64,000 bases of DNA from G965240365 sp965240365 (GCA_965240365.1 OZ251218.1:558001-622000), one strand, 5' to 3'. Positions 1 through 9,690 are shown, counted from the stretch's first letter. Numbers and translations are program-made. Notes: generated from the letters alone by a model not told the origin.

Positions 1-5
1 ATGCA

Positions 6-752
6 ATGTTAATTGCAGGATGGTGTAACTATTCTAAAACTATACTTGATTATTTCAATGCTGTTTCTAAAATAGAAAAAATTTCTGAAAACGCTGCTAT
101 TGCAGTTCTGCAATTATTATATGAAATGGCAGACTTTTGTGATGCTTCAAATACGGAAGAAATTGTTGATAAAGCAATTTCTATTGCTAGAAGAAACTCT
201 AACAAAGATCTGGAACTCCATCTACGGATAGATAAAGCCTATTCAGTATATAAATTGAGACGCTTGAAGGAAGCGGAGGGTTTATATAAACAACTTTTCC
301 ATGATTCTTGCAATAAACCCATTCCTTTGATTAAGTCAATTGATTTTATGTATTATTATGGCTGCCTTATATTAGATTTAGATAAAGTTAAGGATAAAAA
401 CTTTACGCCTTATTTAGGAGATAAGAAAACACATAGGGATTTTGCGCTTTATTTATGGAATAATGGGTTACGATCTACTATAGAATCGTTAAAACCACTT
501 GAAACTGATAGAGAAGTGCCCGAACATTTTATTTTCTTGGCTGAACGAGGTCTCTATCGCTTTTTTTATCAAAAAAAGAATGTTTTCCCAGAAGCTTCAT
601 TTAGCGCCTCTGAGAATGAATTAGAGTGTAAAATACGAGATAAACTTAAACCCATATTATCAGATCTGCGACAATGGGATTATCAGTACATATTAACTAA
701 AGGGCCTCTTCATATTATGCTTCATGCGATTCCAGTAAGAGATTGTAACTGA
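6..752 (+). CDS. Unrecognised AT-rich protein, probably C-terminal part of a larger gene
   Basis: The frame is open to the left edge, so the first methionine may not be the real start and the gene may continue outside the window. The 248 visible residues are mostly helix-forming. A central stretch (about residues 55-90) with alternating small and aromatic positions looks like helical TPR-type hairpins, but I cannot assign a family. No signal peptide or clear membrane segment is seen. Base composition and codon use are much more AT-rich than the glycosyltransferase that follows, which suggests foreign origin. Its function is unknown. Confidence 0.6.
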   Translation: MLIAGWCNYSKTILDYFNAVSKIEKISENAAIAVLQLLYEMADFCDASNTEEIVDKAISIARRNSNKDLELHLRIDKAYSVYKLRRLKEAEGLYKQLFHDSCNKPIPLIKSIDFMYYYGCLILDLDKVKDKNFTPYLGDKKTHRDFALYLWNNGLRSTIESLKPLETDREVPEHFIFLAERGLYRFFYQKKNVFPEASFSASENELECKIRDKLKPILSDLRQWDYQYILTKGPLHIMLHAIPVRDCN

Positions 753-858
753 ATGAATGCTTTGTTTGATCGAGTATCTGGCATACAGGATAATGCGATC
801 TCTCTCGGCACAAAATCCTGATAAATCGTTTTTACGCTGGATATCCTGACATAGAGTT

Positions 859-1701
859 GTGAACCTGGCTGCACCCCCCGCCTTGCCCGTGACCGTGGCG
901 ATCCCCGTGAAAAACGAGGAGGCCAATATTGCGCAATGTCTGGATCACCTCGGCCGGTTTGCCGAAGTCGTGGTGATCGACAGCGGCTCGACGGATCGCA
1001 CTGCTGATATCGCAAAGGAATTTGGCGCGCGGGTGGTCGATTTCTACTGGGATGGAAGATATCCCAAGAAGCGGAACTGGTTTCTGATAAACGAGCCGCC
1101 CACTCAACCGTGGGTGTTGTTTCTCGATGCCGATGAGTTCGTGGATGAAGCCTTTTGCGAGGCGCTCGCCGGGGCGGTGGCCGTGGATAGAATTAATGGC
1201 TACTGGCTCTGTTATACCAATTACTTTCTGGGCGAGCCATTGCGACATGGGCTGGCACAGAGGAAGCTGGCGCTCTTTCGCGTGGGTACGGCGCTCTATG
1301 AAAAGATCGACGAAGATTGCTGGGGCCAACTCGACATGGAGATTCACGAACACCCCGTTGTCGAAGGTGAGATTGGAGAAATCCCTGCGCCCATCCATCA
1401 TCAGGATTACAAAGGTCTGGGCAATTTCATTGAAAAACACTGCGACTATGCGCTTTGGGAAGCGCGGCGCTATGCCAGACTTCAAGACGATCCTGCGGCC
1501 TGGGAACACTTCACGCCGCGCCAGCGCTTCAAGTATCGGCACCTTGCAAAGTGGTGGTATCCGTGGTTCTACTTTGCCTTTACCTATCTGGCAAAACTCG
1601 GGTTTCTGGACGGCGGGGCGGGGTTTCACTATGCGGCCTACAAGGCCTGGTATTTCCAAACCATCCGCTTGCTGATTAAAGAACAGTACGCCGCCACTTG
1701 A
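859..1701 (+). CDS. Family 2 glycosyltransferase (LPS core type)
   Basis: This is a 280-residue GT-A fold glycosyltransferase. Near the N-terminus it has the nucleotide-binding start VAIPVKNEEANI, then VVVIDSGSTDRT, and the metal-binding motif LFLDADEF near residue 90. This layout is typical of the WaaE/KdtX-like branch that transfers a sugar to the lipopolysaccharide inner core at the cytoplasmic face of the membrane. The C-terminal part is aromatic-rich (KWWYPWFYFAF, around residues 235-245) and may associate with the membrane. The start is a GTG that places the first beta strand correctly. The acceptor and sugar cannot be read from the sequence. It stands alone, followed by scraps of a possible sugar-nucleotide epimerase. 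Confidence 0.85.
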   Translation: MNLAAPPALPVTVAIPVKNEEANIAQCLDHLGRFAEVVVIDSGSTDRTADIAKEFGARVVDFYWDGRYPKKRNWFLINEPPTQPWVLFLDADEFVDEAFCEALAGAVAVDRINGYWLCYTNYFLGEPLRHGLAQRKLALFRVGTALYEKIDEDCWGQLDMEIHEHPVVEGEIGEIPAPIHHQDYKGLGNFIEKHCDYALWEARRYARLQDDPAAWEHFTPRQRFKYRHLAKWWYPWFYFAFTYLAKLGFLDGGAGFHYAAYKAWYFQTIRLLIKEQYAAT

Positions 1702-1727
1702 CTCTGTTTTTCTGAAAAAGAGCCCTT

Positions 1728-1805
1728 TATGCCCCGACTCTATGACGGCCACAGACGCATTCTCATGACGGGGAGGAGTGGGCTTTATCGGCTGGCCATG
1801 AGTGT
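1728..1805 (+). pseudogene. Possible fragment of an NAD-dependent sugar epimerase N-terminus
   Basis: One frame reads RRILMTG and, after a one-base shift, the next reads GVGFIGWP. Together they resemble the Rossmann start RILVTGGAGFIGSH of short-chain dehydrogenase-type sugar epimerases and decarboxylases. The match is short and then lost, so this is a tentative remnant. Its place behind a glycosyltransferase fits a decayed polysaccharide gene. Confidence 0.35.
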
Positions 1806-2008
1806 ACAGAAATCCTAGCGCCTGCTTGTAGCAGGCAGGTTGGCGTTGAAGTTCATTAACGGAATTGACGAGGGAAAATGTAGCATCAGGGGAATCGCAC
1901 TTAAATTTTGATTTTTGGTATAAACTTGTTTCTTGACCATTACTCGGAACAGGAGGCGAGCTGCGGTAGTATCTCTGCTTTTTGTTCTGGCAAGAATGAG
2001 AAGCATCG

Positions 2009-2267
2009 ATGAGACAATACACACAGTTCACCCAGGAGCAACGATACCAGATTTACCTGCCTGCTGCAGGCAGGCGCCCTCAACGAAAACACCAATGGCC
2101 TGATACGCCAATACTTCCCCAGGAACAGAGACTTTACCACCATCACTGAACAGGAGATTAAAATGGCTGTGGATATATTAAATAACCGCCCCCGAAAATG
2201 CCTTGGCATGAAAACACCTAATCAGGTATTTTTCGGAATCAATCCTAATGTTGCACTTGCTGGTTGA
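2009..2267 (+). mobile_element. IS30-family element remnant with internal deletion
   Basis: The start encodes MRQYTQFTQEQRYQIY, the conserved N-terminus of IS30 transposases. It is followed directly by the conserved C-terminus: LNENTNGLIRQYFPRN, then NNRPRKCLGMKTPNQVFF, ending at a TGA at 2265-2267. The central part with most of the catalytic domain is missing. At the junction sits a 20-bp palindrome of the CCTGCCTGC-GCAGGCAGG type (about 2060-2079). The two halves are in different frames, so no transposase can be made. Confidence 0.8.
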
Positions 2268-2282
2268 ATCCACGATGTATAG

Positions 2283-2600
2283 AAAAGCCACTGGATTCCG
2301 GTGTTCGCCGGAATGATGGCGGGGCATTATTACGGCTTGGCCCGCGGCAGGCAGGCTACTGGGAGGCCGGACTGACTTAGGAGAGAAGGTTATCGGGATA
2401 CGTCTATTTCCTCGTTGTCATTCCAGCGAAAGCTGGAATCCAGTGGTTTAACTATGCGTTCCTGCCTGCGTGTCGCAGGCAGGAATAACGATAAATAGGT
2501 CATTGCTGTTAAAGCAAGAACTGAAGTTCATCGAATATCCTGGCACACCTTTCATGGATTCCGGCTTTCGCCTGCCTGTAGCAGGCAGGCCGGAATGACG
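2283..2600. repeat. Cluster of REP-like palindromes
   Basis: No gene is seen here. The stretch holds a copy of the 22-base palindrome CATTCCAGCGAAAGCTGGAA followed by TCCAGTGG (about 2418-2448), a divergent copy near 2285-2310, and several short palindromes of the GCCTGC-GCAGGC kind (near 2460-2482 and 2570-2592). The same sequences recur in at least ten other intergenic places in the window. Confidence 0.8.
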
Positions 2601-2612
2601 GCGGAGGTGTTG

Positions 2613-3227
2613 TTACAGCGGCGCTTCAACACGATAGCCGTATTCCCTGGCCGCGTGCGTTATCAGTTCAAAAAAACTCTGGCCGAAGGAGCGCGCCACG
2701 TAGATATCGAAGCCGTGTTCAGACCGGCAATGCAGCAGGGCGTTGATGTGAAACAGGCCGGTGGCGCGGGCCTCGCCCGGCTTGAAATACGCCGCATCCA
2801 GATCCAGGGTCGTGCCTTTGCGCAATACGTTACGGGCCTCGGGGCCGGAGAGCCGCAGGACACAACGGCTGTGGCCCTGATTGGTGATCGCGGCGCTGCC
2901 GGTATTAACCGCGGCCCGGATGAGGCGTTCCAGATCGCGGCTTTCCTTTTCTATGATCAACCAGCGATCCGGGCCGACCCAGATTGCGGCCGGCCCGTCA
3001 TCACAGACCGCGCTGCAAGCGGTCATTGAAGGCACAACGCCGCAGGCCCCGGCCACGGCGGCCGCCACGGCCTCGGCCTCGGCCGCAAAGGCGGCCACCT
3101 GGATGATGCTCAGGCCGCGCCGCTCGGCGATGTGAACCCCCGGATGATTATCGCTGACCGCGCCAAAGTCGCCCGTCTGATAAATCTCATGCAGCGCCGA
3201 GCGCCGTGTTGCGGCCGCTTCAGGCAC
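2613..3227 (-). CDS. soxG: Sarcosine oxidase gamma subunit
   Basis: This is the gamma subunit of heterotetrameric sarcosine oxidase, a cytoplasmic flavoenzyme that demethylates sarcosine to glycine, using tetrahydrofolate and oxygen to give methylene-THF and hydrogen peroxide. The 204-residue length fits the family, and the protein resembles the folate-binding GcvT fold. It is the last gene of the soxBDAG operon. I chose the GTG at 3227, which overlaps the end of soxA by 8 bases and has AAGGAG upstream; an in-frame TTG at 3254 is possible but less likely. The assignment rests on sequence character and operon position. Confidence 0.88.
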   Translation of the reverse strand: MPEAAATRRSALHEIYQTGDFGAVSDNHPGVHIAERRGLSIIQVAAFAAEAEAVAAAVAGACGVVPSMTACSAVCDDGPAAIWVGPDRWLIIEKESRDLERLIRAAVNTGSAAITNQGHSRCVLRLSGPEARNVLRKGTTLDLDAAYFKPGEARATGLFHINALLHCRSEHGFDIYVARSFGQSFFELITHAAREYGYRVEAPL

Positions 3228-6216
3228 GGAGCCGCTCTCCTTCTTTATCGACAAATACCGGCGCGACCACTTTCATCGGCACGCTTAAATCTCTTAAGGG
3301 AAAACTCATATACACCGTTTTATCTTCCCATGCCTCAAGGCCGCCCTTGATCAGGCCGAGGGCGATGGGGTGATCATGCTCGACGCAATAACCGCTTGAG
3401 GTGATATGGCCGAGCATGTCAACCGGCGGCCTGGCCGTGGGATCGGCAATGATCTGCGCGCCCGGTTTTAATGCGGTTTTGCCATCCACGGGCACAAAAC
3501 CGGCAAACCTTTTGCGGTCGGCCGCGTTCAGGCATTCGCGCCCGGCCATTTGTTTGCCGATAAATTCCTTCTTCTTCGACATCATCATGCCGAGGCCCAG
3601 GTCGTGGGCCGTGGCGCGCCCGTCCAGTTCCGGGCCGGCCACATGGCCCTTTTCGATGCGCATGTTGCCCAGCGCTTCCGTGCCGTAGGGCGCGATGTCG
3701 AATTCCCACCCGGCCTCATACAGCTTTTCCCAGACATCATGCCCGTAATCGGACGGCACATTGATCTCAAAGGCCAGTTCCCCGGAAAACGAAATGCGGA
3801 ACAGGCGGCAGCCGGGGATGCCGGCCGCGGCGCATTCCGAGGCGGCCATAAACGGGAAGGCATCATTGCTGATATCAATATCCACCAGCTTTGCCATGAC
3901 CCGGCGGGAGTTCGGGCCGGCCACGGCGATCGCGGCCCATTGTTCTGTCACGCTGGTGACCTGCACCTGTAAATCGGGCCAGACCGCCTGTAAATAGAAT
4001 TCGAGATTGGCCATGACGCTGACCGCGTTGGCGGTGGTGGTGGTCATCACAAAATGATGCTCGGCCAGCCGCGAGGTGGTGCCGTCATCATAGGCCATGC
4101 CGTCCTCGCGCAGCATCATACCGTAACGCGCCTTGCCGATGGGCAGCTTGCGCCAGTGATTGATATAGACGCGCTCAAGCAACACGGCCGTGTCCGGCCC
4201 CTGCATATCGATCTTGCCGAGCGTGGTCACATCGCACAGCCCCACCGAGCCGCGCGTCATGCGGGTTTCGCGGATGCAGGCGGAACGTATCGTCTCGCCG
4301 GCTTGCGGATAGTAACGCGGCCGCCGCCAGAGGCCGGCGGCGATCCATTCACAGCCCCGCGCGCCATGCCAGGCGTCGATCGCGCTGCGGCGCACCGGCA
4401 TATAAAGCTCGCCCACTTCGGCGCCGCCCAGCGCGCCCAATGCGACCGGGGTATAGGGCGGCCGAAAGGCCGTGTGGCCGGCCTCGGGAATCGCGCAGCC
4501 GCGCGCCGCCGCCATGATGGCCAGACCGGCCACATTGGCGGTCTTGCCCTGGTCGGTGCCCATGCCGAGTGTGGTATAACGTTTTAGATGTTCGACCGCG
4601 ATAAACCCTTCGCGGTGCGCAAGTTGCACATCGCTCACGGCCACATCGCCCTGGTGATCGACAAATTTCTTGGGCTGGCCCGCCGCGGGATCCGGCGCTT
4701 CCCACAAGGGCGCATAGGCAGTTTCCTTTATTTCGGCCGTCGCCGGGGGCCGGATCGCGGCGCCGGCAAAACCGGCCGCGGCCGCCGCCTCGGCGCCGGC
4801 TTCCGCGCCTTCTTCAAGGCAGGCATTGAGGCCAAAGCTGCCGCGCGCGGCGCCCACGGAACGCTCGGCCTGTTTGGATTGCCCCGGCACAAAGATGGAA
4901 CGCGCCGCATCCCAGGCCGTTTTCCCGCCGGACTGGCTGAACAGGTTTAAGGCCGGCGCCCAGCCATTCGACATGGCGACCAGATCGCAAGCCAGGCGCA
5001 GCTTGTGTTTACCTTGCAGTGACTGTATTTCAACGGCATTCACACCGTCCGCGTTGCCCAGCGCATTCACAATGGCATAACCCTGCAACAGCGTTATATC
5101 ACGTTGCCGGCACGCTTCGGCATAAGCGGATTCCGCGTCGCGGGCGTCCACCACGGCCTCGACTTTGGCGCCGGCGTCGTGCAGGTCAAGCGCGCCGCGG
5201 TAGGCGTCGTCACAGGAGGTAAACACCACCGCCCGCTGGCCGGGCAGCACGCCATAGTGATTGATATAGGCCCGCACCGCGCCGGCCAGCATGATATTGG
5301 GGCGATCATTATTGCCGAACACCAAAGGCTGTTCATGCGCGCCGGTCGCCAGCACGACCTGACCGGCCTGAAGCTGCCACAGCCGTTGCCTCGGCTTGTG
5401 CGCGGCCGGCGCCGGCAAATGATCACTGACCCGCTCCACGCAGGCGATAAAGTTATGATCATAATAACCAAAGGCCGTCGTGCGTTTGAGGATAAACACG
5501 TTTGCCAGCGCCTCCAGTTCGGCCAGGGTCTCTTGCGCCCATGCCGCGGCCGGCCGGCCTTCGATCTCATCGCGTTCAAAACACAGGCGGCCGCCGGGTT
5601 CGGCCCGGTCATCGACCAGTATGACCCTGGCGCCGCCGGCCGCGGCGGCCTTCGCGGCCATCAGGCCGGCCGGACCGGCGCCGATGACCAGCACCTCACA
5701 ATGGCGGCTCATGTGGTCATAACTGTCGGGGTCCGGCAGGCGGCTGGCCGCGCCCATGCCGGCCGCCTTGCGGATAAAGCCCTCGATCCACATCCAGATG
5801 CGGGTATTGCGAAACGGCCCCATGAAGGTTTTATAGTAAAAACCGGCCGGCAGAAAATTCCTGAGCAGGTCGTTGACGCGCTGCGGGTCCCTTTGCAGGC
5901 TGCCGCCGCGATTCTGGCTTTCGGCCACCAGGCCCTCATAAAGCTCGATCAGGGTGGCGCGGGTGTTGGGTTCCTGGCGGGCGCCATGCCGCAAGTGCAC
6001 CAGGGCATTCGGCTCTTCCTGGCCGGCCGCAAAGACGCCCCGCGGCCGATGATACTTAAAACTGCGGCCGACCAGCCTGACGCCATTGGCCAGTAACGCC
6101 GAGGCCAGCGTATCGCCCTGATAACCGCTGTAAGTCCGGCCGTCAAAACGGAACGACAAGGGCCGGTCGCGGTCAATGGCCCCGCCTTCGCTTAATCTCT
6201 GCGGCTGGCCGCTCAT
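3220..6216 (-). CDS. soxA: Sarcosine oxidase alpha subunit
   Basis: This 998-residue protein has the usual length of the large subunit. The N-terminal part (about 20-110) has the 2Fe-2S-ferredoxin-like fold found in these subunits. A Rossmann NAD-binding site follows near residue 175 (VIGAGPAGLMAAKAAAAGG), with GEPGGRLCFER after it. The last 380 residues are a GcvT-like folate-binding domain that takes up the methylene group. Electrons from sarcosine oxidised on the beta subunit end in hydrogen peroxide here. The ATG overlaps the soxD stop as ATGA, which indicates translational coupling. No folate-processing genes (glyA, purU) lie beside the operon, unlike in many relatives. Confidence 0.96.
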   Translation of the reverse strand: MSGQPQRLSEGGAIDRDRPLSFRFDGRTYSGYQGDTLASALLANGVRLVGRSFKYHRPRGVFAAGQEEPNALVHLRHGARQEPNTRATLIELYEGLVAESQNRGGSLQRDPQRVNDLLRNFLPAGFYYKTFMGPFRNTRIWMWIEGFIRKAAGMGAASRLPDPDSYDHMSRHCEVLVIGAGPAGLMAAKAAAAGGARVILVDDRAEPGGRLCFERDEIEGRPAAAWAQETLAELEALANVFILKRTTAFGYYDHNFIACVERVSDHLPAPAAHKPRQRLWQLQAGQVVLATGAHEQPLVFGNNDRPNIMLAGAVRAYINHYGVLPGQRAVVFTSCDDAYRGALDLHDAGAKVEAVVDARDAESAYAEACRQRDITLLQGYAIVNALGNADGVNAVEIQSLQGKHKLRLACDLVAMSNGWAPALNLFSQSGGKTAWDAARSIFVPGQSKQAERSVGAARGSFGLNACLEEGAEAGAEAAAAAGFAGAAIRPPATAEIKETAYAPLWEAPDPAAGQPKKFVDHQGDVAVSDVQLAHREGFIAVEHLKRYTTLGMGTDQGKTANVAGLAIMAAARGCAIPEAGHTAFRPPYTPVALGALGGAEVGELYMPVRRSAIDAWHGARGCEWIAAGLWRRPRYYPQAGETIRSACIRETRMTRGSVGLCDVTTLGKIDMQGPDTAVLLERVYINHWRKLPIGKARYGMMLREDGMAYDDGTTSRLAEHHFVMTTTTANAVSVMANLEFYLQAVWPDLQVQVTSVTEQWAAIAVAGPNSRRVMAKLVDIDISNDAFPFMAASECAAAGIPGCRLFRISFSGELAFEINVPSDYGHDVWEKLYEAGWEFDIAPYGTEALGNMRIEKGHVAGPELDGRATAHDLGLGMMMSKKKEFIGKQMAGRECLNAADRKRFAGFVPVDGKTALKPGAQIIADPTARPPVDMLGHITSSGYCVEHDHPIALGLIKGGLEAWEDKTVYMSFPLRDLSVPMKVVAPVFVDKEGERLRA

Positions 6217-6494
6217 GCCTTGCCCTCTCCAAGTTCCGCGGCCGCGGGGCTGCTGGCGATCACCTCATGGCTCAGGGTATCGCGCTGCACCTTGATCCAC
6301 TGACGGCAACCGTTGACATGGTGCCAGTATTCCAGATGCGGGCCGCATGGATTGCGCCGCAGATACACATAAGCAAAATACTCGGCGGCCGTGGTCTTTT
6401 CTGAAAGGCCGGGATGGGGCCGGCCGGCGTCGCCGCCATAGGTGAATTCCACCATATTGCGCTCGCCACACCAGGGACACGGGATTCGAATCAT
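6213..6494 (-). CDS. soxD: Sarcosine oxidase delta subunit
   Basis: This small zinc-binding subunit stabilises the sarcosine oxidase heterotetramer. The start chosen is ATG at 6494, which gives MIRIPCPWCGERN, the usual N-terminus of the family with its CPxCG zinc ligands. TTGAGG just upstream serves as ribosome-binding site and overlaps the soxB stop. Further conserved residues are YLRRNPCGPHLEYWHHVNGCRQW (as two blocks, about residues 47-70), holding the other cysteine and histidine ligands. The length of 93 residues is normal. The stop overlaps the soxA start by four bases. Confidence 0.94.
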   Translation of the reverse strand: MIRIPCPWCGERNMVEFTYGGDAGRPHPGLSEKTTAAEYFAYVYLRRNPCGPHLEYWHHVNGCRQWIKVQRDTLSHEVIASSPAAAELGEGKA

Positions 6495-6505
6495 GCGGCA
6501 ACGCC

Positions 6506-7765
6506 TCAATGCAGGGCCGGGTTCGCGCCCATGCCTTTTTCATCCAGCAGATAACCGCGCTGAAAGCGATCCAGCGTGAAACCCGCGTTTAATTTATGCG
6601 GCCTGTCCGCGGCAATGGTATGCGCGAAACACCAGCCGGAGGCCGGCGTGGCCTTAAAGCCGCCATAACACCAGCCCCCGTTCAGATACAAGCCCTTGAC
6701 CGGGGTCGTGCCGATAATCGGGCTGCCGTCCATCGACATATCCATGATCCCGGCCCATTGCCGCAACAGGCGAAGTCGCCCTATGGCCGGCATCAGGGCC
6801 ATGCCGCATTGCATGATATGCGCGGCCATCGGCAGATTGCCGCGTTGCGCGTAAGAATTATAACCGTCCAGATCGCCGCCAAAGACCAGCCCGCCCTTGT
6901 CGGACTGGCTGATATAAAAGTGGCCGGCGCCAAAGGTGCAGACCGTGTCAATAAAGGGCTTCAACGGCTCCGACACCATCGCCTGTATCTTGTGGCTTTC
7001 AATCGGCAGGCGCTCCAGGCCGGCCAGGGCGCAGACCCGCGAGGTATTGCCGGCCACGGCGATGCCCACCTTGCCGGTCTTGATCGCGCCGCGCGTAGTT
7101 TGCAGGCCGTGCACCCGGCCGTTCTGAATATCAAACCCCGTGACCTCGCAATTCTGCAGCAGATCGACCCCGAGCCGGTCGGCCGCGCGGGCATAACCCC
7201 AGGCCACCGCGTCGTGCCGGGCCGTGCCGCCCCTCGGCTGTTGCAGGCCGCCGATAACCGGAAAGCGCGCCTTTGCGGAATAATCCAGTATCGGCAACAT
7301 TTGCTTTATCTGCTTACGGTCCAGCAATTCCGCGTCAATGCCGTTCAGGCGCATGGCGTTGCCGCGTCTGGCGTAGGCGTCCAGTTGCGCGTCGGAATGG
7401 GCGAGGTTGATCACGCCGCGCTGCGAGAACATCACATTATAATTCAACTCCTGGGACAGCCCCTCCCACAACTTCAGGCCATGCTCATAAAAATGCGCGT
7501 TATCTTCCAGCATATAATTGGAGCGGATGATGGTGGTATTGCGGCCGACATTGCCGCCGCCCAGATAGCCTTTTTCGCACACGGCAATATTGCTTAAATC
7601 ATGCCGGGCGGCCAGATAATAGGCCGTCGCAAGGCCATGCCCGCCGCCGCCGATGATAACGGCGTCATACTCACGCTTCGGCGCCGGGTCGCGCCAGGCC
7701 CGCTGCCAATGCCTCTGCCCGGTAAGCCCGGCCTTAAAAACGGCCCAGGCCGAATAACGGCTCAT
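6506..7765 (-). CDS. soxB: Sarcosine oxidase beta subunit
   Basis: This is the catalytic FAD/FMN subunit that oxidises sarcosine. It starts MSRYSAWAVFKAGLTGQ and has the FAD-binding fingerprint VIIGGGGHGLATAYYLA near residue 35 and the following CEKGYLGGGNVGRNTTIIRSN, which holds the covalent-flavin region of this family. The length is 419 residues, the usual size. The start at 7765 has AGGAG seven bases upstream; extending further would read into a dispersed palindromic repeat, so longer versions are not credible. It is the first gene of soxBDAG, which is likely transcribed from within 7766-7890. The operon would feed glycine and one-carbon units from betaine or creatine breakdown. Confidence 0.96.
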   Translation of the reverse strand: MSRYSAWAVFKAGLTGQRHWQRAWRDPAPKREYDAVIIGGGGHGLATAYYLAARHDLSNIAVCEKGYLGGGNVGRNTTIIRSNYMLEDNAHFYEHGLKLWEGLSQELNYNVMFSQRGVINLAHSDAQLDAYARRGNAMRLNGIDAELLDRKQIKQMLPILDYSAKARFPVIGGLQQPRGGTARHDAVAWGYARAADRLGVDLLQNCEVTGFDIQNGRVHGLQTTRGAIKTGKVGIAVAGNTSRVCALAGLERLPIESHKIQAMVSEPLKPFIDTVCTFGAGHFYISQSDKGGLVFGGDLDGYNSYAQRGNLPMAAHIMQCGMALMPAIGRLRLLRQWAGIMDMSMDGSPIIGTTPVKGLYLNGGWCYGGFKATPASGWCFAHTIAADRPHKLNAGFTLDRFQRGYLLDEKGMGANPALH

Positions 7766-7795
7766 CAATTTGCTCCTCATGTCCTCATGCCGGCC

Positions 7796-7875
7796 TGCCT
7801 GCCGCGGGCAGGTGAAAGCCGGAATCCAGTGGGTTATACAATACATTCCCCCTGCCTGCAGCAGGCAGGGCCCAA
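7796..7875. repeat. REP-like palindromes upstream of soxB
   Basis: Two copies of the GCCTGC-GCAGGC palindrome (7796-7812 and 7852-7871) flank GAAAGCCGGAATCCAGTGGG and the phrase ATACAATACATTCCC. This is the same composite unit as at 25.1 and 47.8 kb. It separates soxB from whatever promotes it and is too close to the start for a longer coding region. Confidence 0.75.
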
Positions 7876-8166
7876 ACGGGAATAACAACCAATGCCTCAG
7901 ACGAAAGCGGGGAATCCTACGTAATCAATCCGGCGATTGATATATCCTAAAAGTGATACTTCCATCGGGTCAATCACGCATGGTTTCCGCATCAGGAAAG
8001 CCCCCGCGCCCGCCCCGCCGGGCAAGGCCCAATGTATAGAAATAACGGCCGGCGGTAAACAACAGTATCCGGGGGGCTGTTTGTTTTCTGTACAGAATCC
8101 TTCTAAACTTGTCCCGCTGGCAAAACGCAATGCCCTATTTCGTCTGACCCTTATGAGGCAAAAGAC

Positions 8167-9618
8167 ATGAAACACTCAACGTTAAACTTGATTTCCGCTC
8201 TCCGCCCCGTTCACCGGCTAAAACGCAACACGCTATTCCGCCTGATCCTTATCGCGCTGCTCGGCGGCGCGGGGCTGAGCGCGTGCTCTCATTTGAAAAA
8301 GGAACAGGCCGCCTATGACAAGGCGGATAAGGCAACGGCCCCGAGCGAGGAGCAGGCCGCCCATGACAAAGTGGATTATGCGATGGTCCTGCGTGAATGG
8401 AAAGTGCTTGCCGAACAGGGGAATGCCGAGGCGCAGTACAATCTGGGCGTGATGTACGCCGATGGAAAAGGTGTGCCACAGGATGACAAGGCGGCCGCGC
8501 ACTGGTACAGGCGCGCGGCCGAACAGGGCGATACCGAAGCCCAGAACAATCTGGGTTGGATGTACGCTAATGGAATAGGTGTGACACAGGATGACAGGAT
8601 AGCGGTGCAATGGTACAGGCGCGCGGCCGAACAGGGGTTTGCCCACGCCCAGCATAATCTGGGTGTGATGTACGAAAATGGAGCTGGTGTCTCACAGGAT
8701 AACAAGGCGGCGGCGCAGTGGTACCGACGCGCGGCCATACAGGGCTATGCCGCCGCCCAGAACAATCTGGGGCTGATGTACGATAATGGAACAGGTGTTG
8801 CGCGGGATGACAGGGTGGCGGCGCAGTGGTATGGACGCGCGGCCGAACAGGGTGATGCCGATGCCCAGTTCAATCTGGGGCTGATGTACGAAAATGGAGA
8901 GGGTGTTGCGCGGGATGACAAGGCGGCAGCGCAATGGTACCGACGCGCGGCTGAACAGGGCTATGCCGCCGCCCAGAACAATCTGGGTAATATGTACTTT
9001 AACGGAGAAGGCGCGCCACAGGATGACAAGGCGGCGATGCAGTGGTATAGACGCGCGGCCGTGCAGGGGCTTGCCCGCGCCCAGCGTAATCTGGGTGTGT
9101 TGTATGAAAATGGAAGGGGTGTCGCACGGGATGACAAGGTGGCGGCGCAGTGGTATCGGCGCGCGGCCGAACAGGGGTATGCCGCCGCCCAGTTCAATCT
9201 GGGGCTGATGTATGTTCACGGGAGAGGTGTCCCGCAGGATCGCAAGACCGCGGTGAAGTGGTATGAGCTTGCGGCCGAACAGGGTCTTGCCGATGCCCAG
9301 AACAATCTGGGTATAATGTACGATAATGGAAAGGGTGTTACGCGGGATGATGAGGTAGCGGCGCAATGGTACCGGCGCGCGGCCGAACAGGGGCACGCCA
9401 GCGCTCAGTATAATCTGGGTTTGATGTATGCCCAGGGGAGAGGCGTTCCAAAAGACTTTATCTATGCTTATATGTGGGGAGATGTTGCCGCTTCTGCCGG
9501 CAAAGAAGACTCAGATGTGCTGCTGAATATTGCCAGGCAGGAAATGACCCAGTCCCAAATCGAGGAGGCACAAAAACGGGCGCAGGAATGTATCCGCAAG
9601 CAATACAAGGATTGTTGA
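8167..9618 (+). CDS. Sel1-repeat lipoprotein
   Basis: This is a 483-residue exported protein made of about ten 36-residue Sel1-like repeats, each ending in a variant of YENGEGVARDDKAAAQWYRRA. Sel1 repeats are alpha-solenoids that mediate protein binding; no enzymatic activity is implied. A twin-basic start and hydrophobic segment (LFRLILIALLGGAG) end in the lipobox LSAC, so Cys at about residue 39 would be lipidated. The C-terminal cap (YAYMWGDVAAS, then QECIRKQYKDC) is shared with the next gene. The leader and upstream 40 bases are nearly identical to those of the neighbour, showing tandem duplication. In bacteria such proteins often act in host contact or signalling, but the role here is unknown. 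Confidence 0.9.
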   Translation: MKHSTLNLISALRPVHRLKRNTLFRLILIALLGGAGLSACSHLKKEQAAYDKADKATAPSEEQAAHDKVDYAMVLREWKVLAEQGNAEAQYNLGVMYADGKGVPQDDKAAAHWYRRAAEQGDTEAQNNLGWMYANGIGVTQDDRIAVQWYRRAAEQGFAHAQHNLGVMYENGAGVSQDNKAAAQWYRRAAIQGYAAAQNNLGLMYDNGTGVARDDRVAAQWYGRAAEQGDADAQFNLGLMYENGEGVARDDKAAAQWYRRAAEQGYAAAQNNLGNMYFNGEGAPQDDKAAMQWYRRAAVQGLARAQRNLGVLYENGRGVARDDKVAAQWYRRAAEQGYAAAQFNLGLMYVHGRGVPQDRKTAVKWYELAAEQGLADAQNNLGIMYDNGKGVTRDDEVAAQWYRRAAEQGHASAQYNLGLMYAQGRGVPKDFIYAYMWGDVAASAGKEDSDVLLNIARQEMTQSQIEEAQKRAQECIRKQYKDC

Positions 9619-9690
9619 ATTCAGAACTCCGAACCGTCAAATGCTAAAATTCAATGCCCTGTTGCGCCTGACCCTTATGAGGAAAAAGAC

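Noticed and set aside
3220..6216. Long open frames on the plus strand opposite soxA
   Set aside because: They are shadow frames caused by high G+C third positions in the sarcosine oxidase gene. They have no start context or family features.
7766..7888. Longer soxB start at 7888
   Set aside because: It would read through a dispersed palindromic repeat. The start at 7765 has a proper ribosome-binding site.
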